Assembly: GCA_004558865.1 (NCBI GenBank)
Contig: SFCY01000002.1
Location: forward strand, 1-53,346
Length of the DNA: 53,346 bases
Direction: 5' to 3'
Origin: Bacteroidales bacterium
Lineage (GTDB): Bacteria; Bacteroidota; Bacteroidia; Bacteroidales; Bacteroidaceae
Translations under genes and position numbers: made by a program
The notes under the pieces: model-generated
Database searches by the model: none
What the model saw: only the letters and a program-made list of their open reading frames with translations
What the model was told of the DNA's origin: nothing
Shown here: positions 17,576 through 25,474 of the stretch, piece after piece
How the letters are laid out: the number at the start of each line of letters is the position of its first letter
Position numbering within the stretch: the stretch's first letter is position 1

Positions 17576-18310
17576 TCATTTCTCCGCGAGATACATCGTG
17601 CAGATGCCGAAGGTGAGCCTGCGGAAAGAGGTCTTGGCGAACCCCGCCTTCTTGAAGATGTCCATCATCACCTCTCCTTGTGGAAACGCCTCGATGGTCC
17701 TCGTCAGGTATTCGTAGGCGCTGCTGTCCTTGCTTATCATCCTTCCGTAGAGGGGCAGCACCGTGTTGCTGTAGATCTTGAAGAGTTGCCTCATGGGGAA
17801 AGTCACCGGTGTGGTCAGCTCCACGATGCTCAGATGGCCGCCGGGCTTCAGCACGCGATGGATTTCGGCCAGCCCCCGGTCGAGGTCCTCAAAATTGCGT
17901 ATGCCGAAGGCTGCCGTCACCGCGTCGAAACTGTTGTCGGCGAAGCTAAGCGCCATGCAGTCCTCTTTGGCGAAGCTGATGACATTGTCCAGTCCGGCTC
18001 TTTTCACCTTTTGCGCCCCTATCCTCATCATTTCCTCTGATATGTCGGCTCCGATGAGTTGGCGGGGGTGCAGCCTCTTGGCTGCGAGAAGGGCAAAGTC
18101 GCCCGTGCCGGTGGCGATGTCGAGCATGCGCTGGGGCTTGTATTCCCTTAGTGCGTTGATGGCCCGGTTGCGCCACAGCTTGTCGATGTTCCACGACAGC
18201 CGATGGTTGAGGGTGTCGTAGGTGGGGGCGATGTTGTCGAACATCTCCTCTACCTGCTGTCCCTTCTTCTCCTTGTTGGAGTAGGGGGTGATTTTCTCCT
18301 GTTGATACAT
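17576..18310 (-). CDS. menG: Demethylmenaquinone methyltransferase
   Basis: SAM-dependent C-methyltransferase (UbiE/MenG family) for the final step of menaquinone synthesis. The SAM-binding motif MLDIATGTGDFALLAAKRL is near residue 63. The family-specific stretch DAVTAAFGIRNFEDLDRGL lies near 129. Bacteroidota respire with menaquinone, so the MenG role is preferred over ubiquinone synthesis. The 244 residues fit. It is separated from purC by 99 bp that carry a strong palindrome, which may uncouple its expression from the upstream genes. Confidence 0.93.
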   Translation of the reverse strand: MYQQEKITPYSNKEKKGQQVEEMFDNIAPTYDTLNHRLSWNIDKLWRNRAINALREYKPQRMLDIATGTGDFALLAAKRLHPRQLIGADISEEMMRIGAQKVKRAGLDNVISFAKEDCMALSFADNSFDAVTAAFGIRNFEDLDRGLAEIHRVLKPGGHLSIVELTTPVTFPMRQLFKIYSNTVLPLYGRMISKDSSAYEYLTRTIEAFPQGEVMMDIFKKAGFAKTSFRRLTFGICTMYLAEK

Positions 18311-18330
18311 ATTCCCTCTTTCGGTTGTTG

Positions 18331-18368
18331 AGAGGGGGCTGAAGGGGCATGCCCCTTCAGCTCCCCTC
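18331..18368. repeat. Near-perfect palindrome between purC and menG
   Basis: The centre GCTGAAGGGGCATGCCCCTTCAGC is built of a perfect self-complementary core. Flanking AGAGGGG / TCCCCTCT arms extend it to about 38 bp with one irregularity. There is no T-tract on the minus strand, so it is a strong hairpin rather than a standard terminator. It could attenuate or process the polycistronic RNA ahead of menG. Confidence 0.6.
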
Positions 18369-18409
18369 TTTGTTCCATGTGCGAAATGAAGTCCCAGATT
18401 GGGGAACGG

Positions 18410-19363
18410 TCATTCCTCAACCTTTGCGAGATAGTTGGCCACATTGCGCTCGATGCGTCCCAACACGTCGCCGGTCTCGGCGGCCTTGTCAAACTTCTCG
18501 CCAGTGATGTGCTCGTAGAGCTCAATGTAGCGATCGCTGACGCTCTCGGCATATTCGTCGGTTATCTCAGGCATCACTTGTCCGGGCTGGTTCATGAAGT
18601 TGTGCTCGATGAGCCATTGGCGCACGAACTCCTTGGAGAGCTGCCTCTGCGGCTCGCCCTTGGCCAGGCGCTCCTCGTAGCCGTCGGCATAGAAGTAGCG
18701 GCTGGAGTCGGGAGTGTGGATTTCGTCGATGAGGTACACCTTGCCGTCGCGCTTGCCAAACTCGTATTTCGTGTCGACGAGAATCAGCCCCCGCTTGGCG
18801 GCAATCTCCCCTCCGCGCTTGAAGAGCTTGCGGGTATAGTCCTCCATGATGGCATAGTCCTCGGCGGGGACGATGCCCTGCTCGATGATTTCCTCACGCG
18901 AGATGTTCATGTCGTGTCCCTCGTCGGCCTTCGTGGTGGGGGTGATGATGGGTTCGGGGAAGCGCTGGTTCTCCTTCATGCCCTCGGGCAGCCTTACGCC
19001 GCAAAGCTCTCTGCAACCGTCCTTGTAGGCCCTCCATGCGCTGCCGGTGAGGATGGAGCGTATGATCATCTCCACACGGAATCCCTCGCATTTGAGTCCC
19101 ACCGTAACCATTGGGTCGGGAGTGGCGAGCTTCCAGTTGGGGCAGATGTCGCTCGTGGCGTCCAAAAACTTGGCGGCTATCTGGTTGAGCACCTGTCCCT
19201 TGAAAGGAATGCCCTTGGGCAGAATCACGTCGAAGGCGGATATTCTGTCGGTGGCCACCATCACCATCAGGTCGTCGTTGATGTTGTAGACGTCTCTCAC
19301 CTTACCGTGATAAACACTCTTCTGACCATTGAAATGGAAATCGGTTCTTGTAATTGCTTTCAT
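18410..19363 (-). CDS. purC: SAICAR synthase
   Basis: Phosphoribosylaminoimidazole-succinocarboxamide synthase, which joins CAIR and aspartate with ATP in purine synthesis. The 317-residue protein is of the long type. It has the KVRDVYNINDDLMVMVATDR opening (about 21-40), RISAFDVILPKGIPFKGQVL, and a C-terminal IDEIHTPDSSRYF segment. It lies 4 bp after phoH. Confidence 0.95.
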   Translation of the reverse strand: MKAITRTDFHFNGQKSVYHGKVRDVYNINDDLMVMVATDRISAFDVILPKGIPFKGQVLNQIAAKFLDATSDICPNWKLATPDPMVTVGLKCEGFRVEMIIRSILTGSAWRAYKDGCRELCGVRLPEGMKENQRFPEPIITPTTKADEGHDMNISREEIIEQGIVPAEDYAIMEDYTRKLFKRGGEIAAKRGLILVDTKYEFGKRDGKVYLIDEIHTPDSSRYFYADGYEERLAKGEPQRQLSKEFVRQWLIEHNFMNQPGQVMPEITDEYAESVSDRYIELYEHITGEKFDKAAETGDVLGRIERNVANYLAKVEE

Positions 19364-19367
19364 TTGA

Positions 19368-20339
19368 TTATGCTTTGTTTGGAATTACTTCTTTCTCTTT
19401 CCCAGTCTTGTCGTGACGCTCGTAGGCATTGACGATGCGGGTGACGAGTTTGTTCCTCACAATGTCCTCCTGGCCCAAGTTGACCACCGAGATGCCCTCA
19501 ATGCCTGACAGTATTCTCAGAGCCTCGACCAGTCCGCTGCGTTGCTCGCGTGGGAGGTCTATCTGTGTCATGTCGCCGGTGATGATCATCTTCGTGTTCC
19601 ATCCCATGCGGGTGAGGAACATGCGCAATTGGGCCGACGTGGTGTTTTGGGCCTCATCGAGAATCACTACCGCGTCAGAGAGCGTGCGCCCGCGCATGAA
19701 TGCCAACGGGGCTATCTGGATGATGTTCTTCTCCATCATCTCCTGTAGCTTCACCTGTGGGAGCATGTCTTCCAAGGCATCGTAGAGCGGCTGGAGGTAA
19801 GGGTCGATTTTGTTCTTCATGTCGCCGGGAAGGAAACCGAGTTTCTCACCGGCCTCTACGGCGGGCCGCGATAGGATGATCTTGCGAGCCGTCTTCTCCT
19901 TGTAGGCCTTCACCGCCAAGGCGATGCTCAGATACGTCTTGCCCGTACCCGCAGGCCCCACGGCAAAGACCATGTCGTTCTTTGTGTATTCGTCGACCAA
20001 CCTTTGCTGGTTGGGGGTCTTGGGCATGATGGGCTTGCCCGATATGCTGTAGCAGATTACACCCTTCACTCCGTCGGCCTTGGTCTGTTTTCCTTTGATG
20101 ATGTCGAGGATGTCCTCTTCTGAGATGCCATTGTATTTCAGCACGTGCATCCTCATCTTCTCTATGTCGTCCTCGGCCTTGGCCATCTCCTCCTCATCGC
20201 CAAGTACGCGGATGACATTGTCTCTTGCCACGATGCGCAACTTGGGAAACAACGATTTGAGCATCTGCAAGTGACTGTTGTTGACGCCGTAGAACACCAC
20301 GGGGTCAATGTCTTCTAAAACGATATGCTTCTCTATCAA
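19368..20339 (-). CDS. phoH: PhoH family ATPase
   Basis: A cytoplasmic P-loop ATPase of the PhoH-like family, often linked to RNA metabolism. An N-terminal KH-like region is followed by the ATPase core with Walker A GPAGTGKTYLS (near residue 128) and Walker B VVILDEAQN (near 224). The frame opens at a TTG at 20369, but that codon lies inside the -7 promoter box (20367-20374) and could not be in the mRNA. The protein therefore most likely starts at the TTG at 20339, giving MIEKHIVLEDIDPV and 323 residues. First gene of the run down to pyrF. Confidence 0.9.
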   Translation of the reverse strand: MIEKHIVLEDIDPVVFYGVNNSHLQMLKSLFPKLRIVARDNVIRVLGDEEEMAKAEDDIEKMRMHVLKYNGISEEDILDIIKGKQTKADGVKGVICYSISGKPIMPKTPNQQRLVDEYTKNDMVFAVGPAGTGKTYLSIALAVKAYKEKTARKIILSRPAVEAGEKLGFLPGDMKNKIDPYLQPLYDALEDMLPQVKLQEMMEKNIIQIAPLAFMRGRTLSDAVVILDEAQNTTSAQLRMFLTRMGWNTKMIITGDMTQIDLPREQRSGLVEALRILSGIEGISVVNLGQEDIVRNKLVTRIVNAYERHDKTGKEKEVIPNKA

Positions 20340-20366
20340 AACTGAACGTTCAATAATATTATGATG

Positions 20367-20374
20367 CAAAGTTA
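20367..20374 (-). promoter_or_regulatory. -7 box of the phoH-pyrF run
   Basis: TAACTTTG on the minus strand. The -33 element is poor. Its place rules out translation from the upstream TTG and sets the phoH start at 20339. Confidence 0.6.
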
Positions 20375-20500
20375 AAAAAAAGATTGCAAATATCGCTTTC
20401 CTTACCCGTTTTTCTTTCCTCTACTTGATAAATGCCCCATCCGAGGTGGGGGATTGCTACACAAGGAGGGCTTCAGATTGTGGTTGTGCTGCTCGCCCAA

Positions 20501-20585
20501 CTTGTGTGACAACTGTCACACAACTATTGAACAGTCGCCCCACAGCAATAGAACAACCGTCGCACAGTTGCATGACGGCCGCCAC
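20501..20585. repeat. 22-bp-period palindromic array A
   Basis: Four consecutive units of 22 bp begin at 20502. The first, TTGTGTGACA-AC-TGTCACACAA, has perfect 10-bp arms and contains TGTGA-N6-TCACA. The next three are degenerate (for example CAATAGAACAACCGTCGCAC). The array lies about 130 bp upstream of the phoH -7 box, in a 355-bp gene-free gap. Confidence 0.65.
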
Positions 20586-20638
20586 ATTTCTCGTCTACAC
20601 TCATCAGGATTGAGACGTATTGGAATTGTTGAATAAAA

Positions 20639-20667
20639 AAAGGAGCACCCTTTTGGGATGCTCCTTT
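20639..20667 (-). terminator. Terminator of the GGGtGRT gene
   Basis: Stem AAAGGAGCA/TGCTCCTTT with an inner CCC/GGG pair and TTTT loop. On the minus strand it is followed by seven T residues. It begins 27 bp after the end of the GGGtGRT gene. Confidence 0.9.
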
Positions 20668-20694
20668 ATATATATAAGGTATAGCTGTCGACTA

Positions 20695-21714
20695 TTACTT
20701 GTTGCCATTGAGCAGCAGGTCGGTCTGCACGGCCACGGCCACAGTGGCGCCCACCATGGGGTTGTTGCCCATGCCCAAGTAGCCCATCATTTCCACGTGG
20801 GCGGGAACCGACGACGAGCCGGCAAACTGGGCGTCGCTGTGCATGCGGCCCATGGTGTCGGTCATGCCATAGGAAGCGGGGCCTGCGGCCATGTTGTCGG
20901 GATGCAGCGTACGACCCGTACCGCCACCCGAGGCCACAGAGAAGTAGGGCTTGCCAGCTGCCAAGCGCTCTTTCTTGTAAGTGCCGGCTACAGGGTGCTG
21001 GAAGCGTGTGGGGTTGGTGGAGTTGCCCGTGATGGAAACGTCCACGTTCTCATGCCACAGGATGGCCACGCCCTCGCGCACGTCGTCGGCGCCATAGCAC
21101 TTCACTTTCAAGCGCTCGGGATTGTTGCCGTAAGGAATCTCCTCCACAATGTTCAGCTTGCTGGTATAGTAGTCGAACTTGGTCTTCACGTAGGTGAAGC
21201 CATTCACGCGGCTGATGATCTGTGCAGCGTCCTTGCCCAGACCGTTGAGGATGACGCGGAGCGGCTTTTTGCGCACCTTGTTGGCCATCTCGGCAATCTT
21301 GATGGCTCCCTCAGCGGCCGCGAAGCTCTCGTGGCCGGCCAAGAAGGCGAAGCACTCTGTCTCCTCGCGGAGCAGACGGGCTGCCAAGTTGCCGTGGCCC
21401 AGACCCACCTTGCGGTCGTCGGCCACACTGCCGGGAATGCAGAAAGCCTGCAGGCCGATGCCGATGGCCTCGGCGCACTCGGCGGCGTTCTTGCAGCCCT
21501 TCTTGATGGCGATGGCGGCACCTGCTACGTAAGCCCATTTGGCATTCTCAAAGCAGATGCGCTGTGTGTCCTCGCAAATCTGATAAGGATCGATGCCCAG
21601 CTTGTCGCAAATTTCGTTTGCCTCTTCGAGGTTCTTGATGCCATTGGCCTGAAGCGCAGCGTTGACCTGTGCCTCACGACGCTCCTGGCTCTCGTATTGA
21701 ACTTTTCTAATCAT
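20695..21714 (-). CDS. GGGtGRT protein (conserved, function unknown)
   Basis: A 339-residue protein of the GGGtGRT family, named for a glycine-rich motif seen here as GGGTGRT at 263-269. It has no signal peptide. Numerous cysteines (residues 36, 47, 54, 74, 80, 92, 121, 206) and a GHGNLAARLL segment are visible. The family is found in anaerobes, usually next to a NifU-like scaffold gene, as here 14 bp downstream of it. A role in iron-sulfur metabolism is inferred from that neighbour only. No biochemical function is known to me. Complete, with its own terminator. Confidence 0.85.
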   Translation of the reverse strand: MIRKVQYESQERREAQVNAALQANGIKNLEEANEICDKLGIDPYQICEDTQRICFENAKWAYVAGAAIAIKKGCKNAAECAEAIGIGLQAFCIPGSVADDRKVGLGHGNLAARLLREETECFAFLAGHESFAAAEGAIKIAEMANKVRKKPLRVILNGLGKDAAQIISRVNGFTYVKTKFDYYTSKLNIVEEIPYGNNPERLKVKCYGADDVREGVAILWHENVDVSITGNSTNPTRFQHPVAGTYKKERLAAGKPYFSVASGGGTGRTLHPDNMAAGPASYGMTDTMGRMHSDAQFAGSSSVPAHVEMMGYLGMGNNPMVGATVAVAVQTDLLLNGNK

Positions 21715-21728
21715 ACAGTGGTTCCTCC

Positions 21729-22433
21729 TTATTCTTTACGTGGGTCGATAGATTTAACAATACCCTGGTCGGCTGTGGTGCGGCCGTAGCGGCCTGTGAA
21801 CTTCTTCACGGCCTCGTTGGCGTCCATGCCGTTCTTGATGGCTTCCATCATCTTGCCCAGGTGAACATACTCATAGCCACAAACATAGTCGTCCTTGTCA
21901 AGGAACATCTTCGTGATGTAGCCCTCTGTGAGCTCCAGATAGCGTGTGCCCTTGGCCATGGTGCCATAGAGCGTACCCGTCTGTGAGCGCAAGCCCTTGC
22001 CAAGGTCCTCCAGTCCGGCTCCCACGGCGAGGCCGTTCTCCGAGAAAGCGCTCTGGCTGCGGCCATAGACAATCTGCAGGAAAAGCTCACGCATGGCTGT
22101 GTTGATGGCGTCGCAGACGAGGTCGGTGTTTAAGGCTTCCAGGATGGTCTTCCCGGGAAGAATCTCTGATGCCATGGCAGCGGAATGGGTCATGCCCGTG
22201 CAGCCGATGGTCTCGATGAGGCACTCCACGATGACACCCTCCTTGATGTTGAGCGAGAGCTTGCAGGCTCCCTGCTGGGGAGCGCACCATCCCACACCGT
22301 GGGTGTAGCCAGAAATGTCCTTGATCTCCTTGGCCTGAATCCACTTACCCTCTTCAGGAATTGGAGCAGGGCCGTGGTAGGCACCCTTTTTGACAACGCA
22401 CATGTTGTCGACTTCTTTTGAATAAATAATCAT
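21729..22433 (-). CDS. NifU-like iron-sulfur cluster scaffold protein
   Basis: A 234-residue relative of the IscU/NifU N-terminal scaffold domain. The cysteine in TIGCTGMTHSAAMASEIL (C78) and earlier ones at C50, C57 and C71 are the likely cluster ligands. This is longer than plain IscU, with extra sequence at both ends. A second in-frame ATG (MCVVKKG) lies 10 codons on; the first ATG is kept. It is the promoter-proximal partner of the GGGtGRT gene and the pair is probably one transcript. Which apo-proteins it serves cannot be told. Confidence 0.8.
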   Translation of the reverse strand: MIIYSKEVDNMCVVKKGAYHGPAPIPEEGKWIQAKEIKDISGYTHGVGWCAPQQGACKLSLNIKEGVIVECLIETIGCTGMTHSAAMASEILPGKTILEALNTDLVCDAINTAMRELFLQIVYGRSQSAFSENGLAVGAGLEDLGKGLRSQTGTLYGTMAKGTRYLELTEGYITKMFLDKDDYVCGYEYVHLGKMMEAIKNGMDANEAVKKFTGRYGRTTADQGIVKSIDPRKE

Positions 22434-22493
22434 ATTCGCTAAAAATGTTTATGAATATTGTGTGAATCTTATTTCTTTTCTATTTCTTCGTTG

Positions 22494-22501
22494 CAAAGTT
22501 A
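22494..22501 (-). promoter_or_regulatory. -7 box of the NifU-like/GGGtGRT operon
   Basis: TAACTTTG on the minus strand, about 60 bp upstream of the ATG, with TTCC as a poor -33 element 19 bp further up. Confidence 0.5.
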
Positions 22502-22569
22502 ATCATTTCTCTTTTAATAAGGAAATGTTGAAGTAAGTTTTTTTGTGAAAGATTCTATAGGCATAAGGA

Positions 22570-22605
22570 AAGGCCACAGAAGCCTGTTGGGGCATCTGTG
22601 GCCTT
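22570..22605 (-). terminator. Terminator of the M6 protease gene
   Basis: Perfect 11-nt arms AAGGCCACAGA / TCTGTGGCCTT with a 14-nt loop, about 50 bp past the gene. A short pyrimidine run (CCTTTCCTTA) follows on the minus strand. Confidence 0.75.
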
Positions 22606-22656
22606 GGGGTGTCTTCTCAGGTCGGCGTACGTCTGGGATGGAGTGTTGGGGGATGC

Positions 22657-24408
22657 TTATTTGATGACAATCTTCTTGCCGTCCTTGATGTAAAGTCCGC
22701 GAGGCAGCTGGTTGGTTGTGTTGCCTGCGTATCTGCCGTCAATCGTGTAGATGTGTCCATTGGCCTCGCTATGGGTGGCGATGGACTTGATGGCGGTGGC
22801 GTTGGGGTCGATGAACGAGAGGGTGACAAGTCCCGACTCCGTGTCCTCTGCGATATTGTAGAGTGGGGCGGTGGTGAGCGTGGAATTGTTGAGCTTCACG
22901 CTCGTGAGTTCCGTCACATTGCCCTTGCCGGGATAGGGGTCTCCGCCAAGGCTGCTGGTGTAGTCGGTGTTAGTGACTGTCGTGCCGTTGATGGAATAGG
23001 AAGAGATGAGCAGTCCGTCGGCGGGAACAATGGTGACGGCAGGCTTGCCCTTGTTGTTGTTGGGACTGTCCATGAGGTTGACCGAAGAGTAGGGATAGTC
23101 GATGCGGTAGACCAACAGCCCGTGGCCGTACTGACGCTGGTTCCATCCCGTCTTCTGGATATTCTCCAAAATGAGATACTCGCCGTTCTCGCCAAGTATC
23201 TTATAAGCCTTGCCTCCCTGCTGCACGGGCGTCAGCTCCAAGTATTGTGCCTTGGAGAGGGTGTCCATCTTCATCCATCCCATCACCTCGCGCTCCCAAG
23301 GCGTGTAGGGCGTGGGGCACCAGCCGTTGTCGAGATATTCGCCGCCGTCCATGATGTCCCAGTATTCCATGGCCTGGTTGTCCACGCGGGCGGATGCGGT
23401 CGTGGGATAGATGTCGGGAAGTCCCATGGTATGGGAGAACTCGTGGCAGAAGAGTCCGATTCCGTTGATGCGCTTCGCGGGCGCGGTCTTGAATGCACCG
23501 GGATAGCCGTTGAGCTCATTGTTGACGCCGTAGCGCCAAACCTGCTTTCCGTCGAAAGTGCCGATGTTCGTCGTTCCCGACTTGGGCCAGATGCAGTCAG
23601 ATGAGTTCTGTTGCAGGCTCTCCGAATATCCGGCATAGATGAAATACACGAGATCCACGTATCCGTCGTTGTCGCTGTCGTAGCTGGCAAAGTCAACCTT
23701 GTCGTCCACGAGTTGGCAGGCCGTGGTCATCATCTCGCCCACCTTGGCGTCGTTGTCGCTTCCGTAGTAGGCCAGTCCTTTGGGCATGGTGATAGGGCCG
23801 ACTATGTCGAACTGTGGGGTGAACTGGCCGAAGCTCATGTCCTTGAAATAACTCCGCACGCTGCCATAGTTGCGGTCCTCACGATTACCGAAATTCTCAA
23901 GCTTGCCATTGTCCAATGTGGAATTGAGATATTGGTCGAACGTCCTCACGGGGTCGGCCTCAGCGAAAGTCGTGTCGGCGAAGTTGACCAGTATCACCAA
24001 TGCTTTGGGAGAACCCGTGTGGGGGAAGTAGCGGCTGTTGGTGACGATGGAGATTTTGCGCGCGGCTTCCAACTTGGCATCCATTCGCTTTGCGAAGAGC
24101 TTGCGGTTTTGGGCGCCGGCCAGCATCACTTCCTCAGCAGATCGGAGGGATGGCTCGTGGGCCAGTACTGGAGTGCGGCGGAGAGAGCCGTCGGCCGTCA
24201 CGTCGGCCACGTAGTAGTTGGTGCCTTCGTGATAGAGCAGTGTTCCGTCGGCGGTGGTGTACCAGTGGAAGTCTGCGTCGCCGTAGGCATAGACTGTGAG
24301 ACGCGTGCCGTCGCTTTGTGTGACGACAGCTGGCTCTGGATTTACTTTCACAGCCTGGGCGCAAACGGCCGCCGACAGGAGGCAGAAGAACAATATTACC
24401 TTTTTCAT
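22657..24408 (-). CDS. Secreted M6 family metalloprotease with T9SS-like tail
   Basis: A 583-residue zinc metalloprotease of the M6 (immune inhibitor A-like) type. A signal peptide (MKKVILFFCLLSAAVCAQA) is followed by a propeptide-like region (about 20-125). The catalytic domain has HEFSHTMGLPD (HExxHxxGxxD; zinc ligands H322, H326 and D332) and a calcium-type loop DSDNDGYVD near 244. The final 40 residues, IYTIDGRYAG..LPRGLYI..GKKIVIK, are a short T9SS-type sorting tail. It should therefore act outside the cell on host or dietary protein. The frame reaches 24474, but that start would overlap the upstream gene; ATG 24408 leaves a 10-bp gap. It is closed by the hairpin at 22570-22605. Confidence 0.88.
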   Translation of the reverse strand: MKKVILFFCLLSAAVCAQAVKVNPEPAVVTQSDGTRLTVYAYGDADFHWYTTADGTLLYHEGTNYYVADVTADGSLRRTPVLAHEPSLRSAEEVMLAGAQNRKLFAKRMDAKLEAARKISIVTNSRYFPHTGSPKALVILVNFADTTFAEADPVRTFDQYLNSTLDNGKLENFGNREDRNYGSVRSYFKDMSFGQFTPQFDIVGPITMPKGLAYYGSDNDAKVGEMMTTACQLVDDKVDFASYDSDNDGYVDLVYFIYAGYSESLQQNSSDCIWPKSGTTNIGTFDGKQVWRYGVNNELNGYPGAFKTAPAKRINGIGLFCHEFSHTMGLPDIYPTTASARVDNQAMEYWDIMDGGEYLDNGWCPTPYTPWEREVMGWMKMDTLSKAQYLELTPVQQGGKAYKILGENGEYLILENIQKTGWNQRQYGHGLLVYRIDYPYSSVNLMDSPNNNKGKPAVTIVPADGLLISSYSINGTTVTNTDYTSSLGGDPYPGKGNVTELTSVKLNNSTLTTAPLYNIAEDTESGLVTLSFIDPNATAIKSIATHSEANGHIYTIDGRYAGNTTNQLPRGLYIKDGKKIVIK

Positions 24409-24418
24409 CCTTGTTATA

Positions 24419-25201
24419 TTAAAAATTTCTTTTCTCGTAGAAGTATTGTCCCTTGCGCCTTGTCTGGTTGCCAAACTCTATGGCGTGGTGGGGACAATGG
24501 TGGTAGCAGGCGAAGCAGGTGAGGCAGGAGCCGTCGTGTTTCCAAGTCGGCTCATAGCCCAGTCCGCCTTGGATGTCGTGTTGCGGGCACACATCGGCGC
24601 AGATACCGCACTTCACACATCGCTGGCTGACCACATGAAACTTTCGGTCGTTGACGAGTCTCAAGAAGCCTGCACCCAATAGCCGTGAGTTGATGCGTGG
24701 CCAATGGCCGATATAGAGCGGGCCGTCCTTTGGGATGCGGTTGACGACATTCGGCAGGAAGCCTTTCAAGTCTTCTTGAGCCTTGGCTTTCTTCTGTTTC
24801 TCACGCTCCACTTTGTCGACATCCATGAACGGAAGCCCCACGTAGGATTCGGGCATCAGCAGAGCGCATCTCGCCTGAAGAGCCAATCCGCAGTCCTTGA
24901 GGTCGCGCTCAAATATTGGGAAAGTCTCTCCCGTGGTGTCGCCGGCGGTGATGACGGAAAAGGTGAAGTGTCCCACTGTGGGAGAGTCGAATCGCAGACG
25001 GGCGATGAACTCCCTCACCACGCGCGGTGGCCGCCACCCATGCACGGGGAAACAAAAGCCTATGCGCTCGCCGGGCCGAAGCTTGTAGCGGCAGGGCGTA
25101 GACAACTGGTCGGAAATGAAGAAAAGCTCATCCCCTGTGGCTTCGTGAAGCTGCTTGGCAGCCCAACGTGTATTGCCTGTTGCTGAGAAGTAGAATATCA
25201 C
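24419..25201 (-). CDS. EFR1 family flavodoxin-ferredoxin
   Basis: A 260-residue protein combining a flavodoxin-like N-terminus (MIFYFSATGNTRWAAKQL, FMN phosphate loop SATGNT) with a C-terminal 2x[4Fe-4S] ferredoxin domain. The ligands are C195/C198/C201/C205 and C226/C229/C232/C236. It belongs to the EFR1 ferredoxin family of anaerobes, a presumed cytoplasmic electron carrier. The start must be GTG at 25201, since the first flavodoxin strand begins there. The promoter box is only 5 bp upstream, so the mRNA may be leaderless. Its cotranscription with a secreted protease, 10 bp apart, is unexplained. Confidence 0.88.
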   Translation of the reverse strand: MIFYFSATGNTRWAAKQLHEATGDELFFISDQLSTPCRYKLRPGERIGFCFPVHGWRPPRVVREFIARLRFDSPTVGHFTFSVITAGDTTGETFPIFERDLKDCGLALQARCALLMPESYVGLPFMDVDKVEREKQKKAKAQEDLKGFLPNVVNRIPKDGPLYIGHWPRINSRLLGAGFLRLVNDRKFHVVSQRCVKCGICADVCPQHDIQGGLGYEPTWKHDGSCLTCFACYHHCPHHAIEFGNQTRRKGQYFYEKRNF

Positions 25202-25205
25202 GCTG

Positions 25206-25236
25206 CAAATTTAATAAAAATTCTTTGGATGACAAA
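25206..25236 (-). promoter_or_regulatory. Promoter of the EFR1-M6 unit
   Basis: Minus strand: TTTG (25233-25236), 19 bp, TAAATTTG (25206-25213). It is an excellent match, directly against the GTG start at 25201. Confidence 0.75.
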
Positions 25237-25474
25237 AAATAGGCAGGCGTTATGAGGGGTTGGAAATAGGAAGCTGGCCTAAATTGCGCAGGCAAGTGCT
25301 TGGTTTGTTGTTGATACGTCTTTCAAGACACCCTGGCCCGAACGTTTTTGGGAGTCCCGCTGTGGGAGTCCCGCTGGCTTTATGGGGTAAGAAAAAATGG
25401 GATAGGGGCAGATTTAAAGCAAAGATGGGGCAGCCCCTTCCTCCTGACTGTTTGAAATTCCAATGCTGGTTGTA

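Noticed and set aside
20425..20636. Small plus-strand ORFs upstream of phoH
   Set aside because: They are translations of the palindromic array A and its flanks, without start context or homology.
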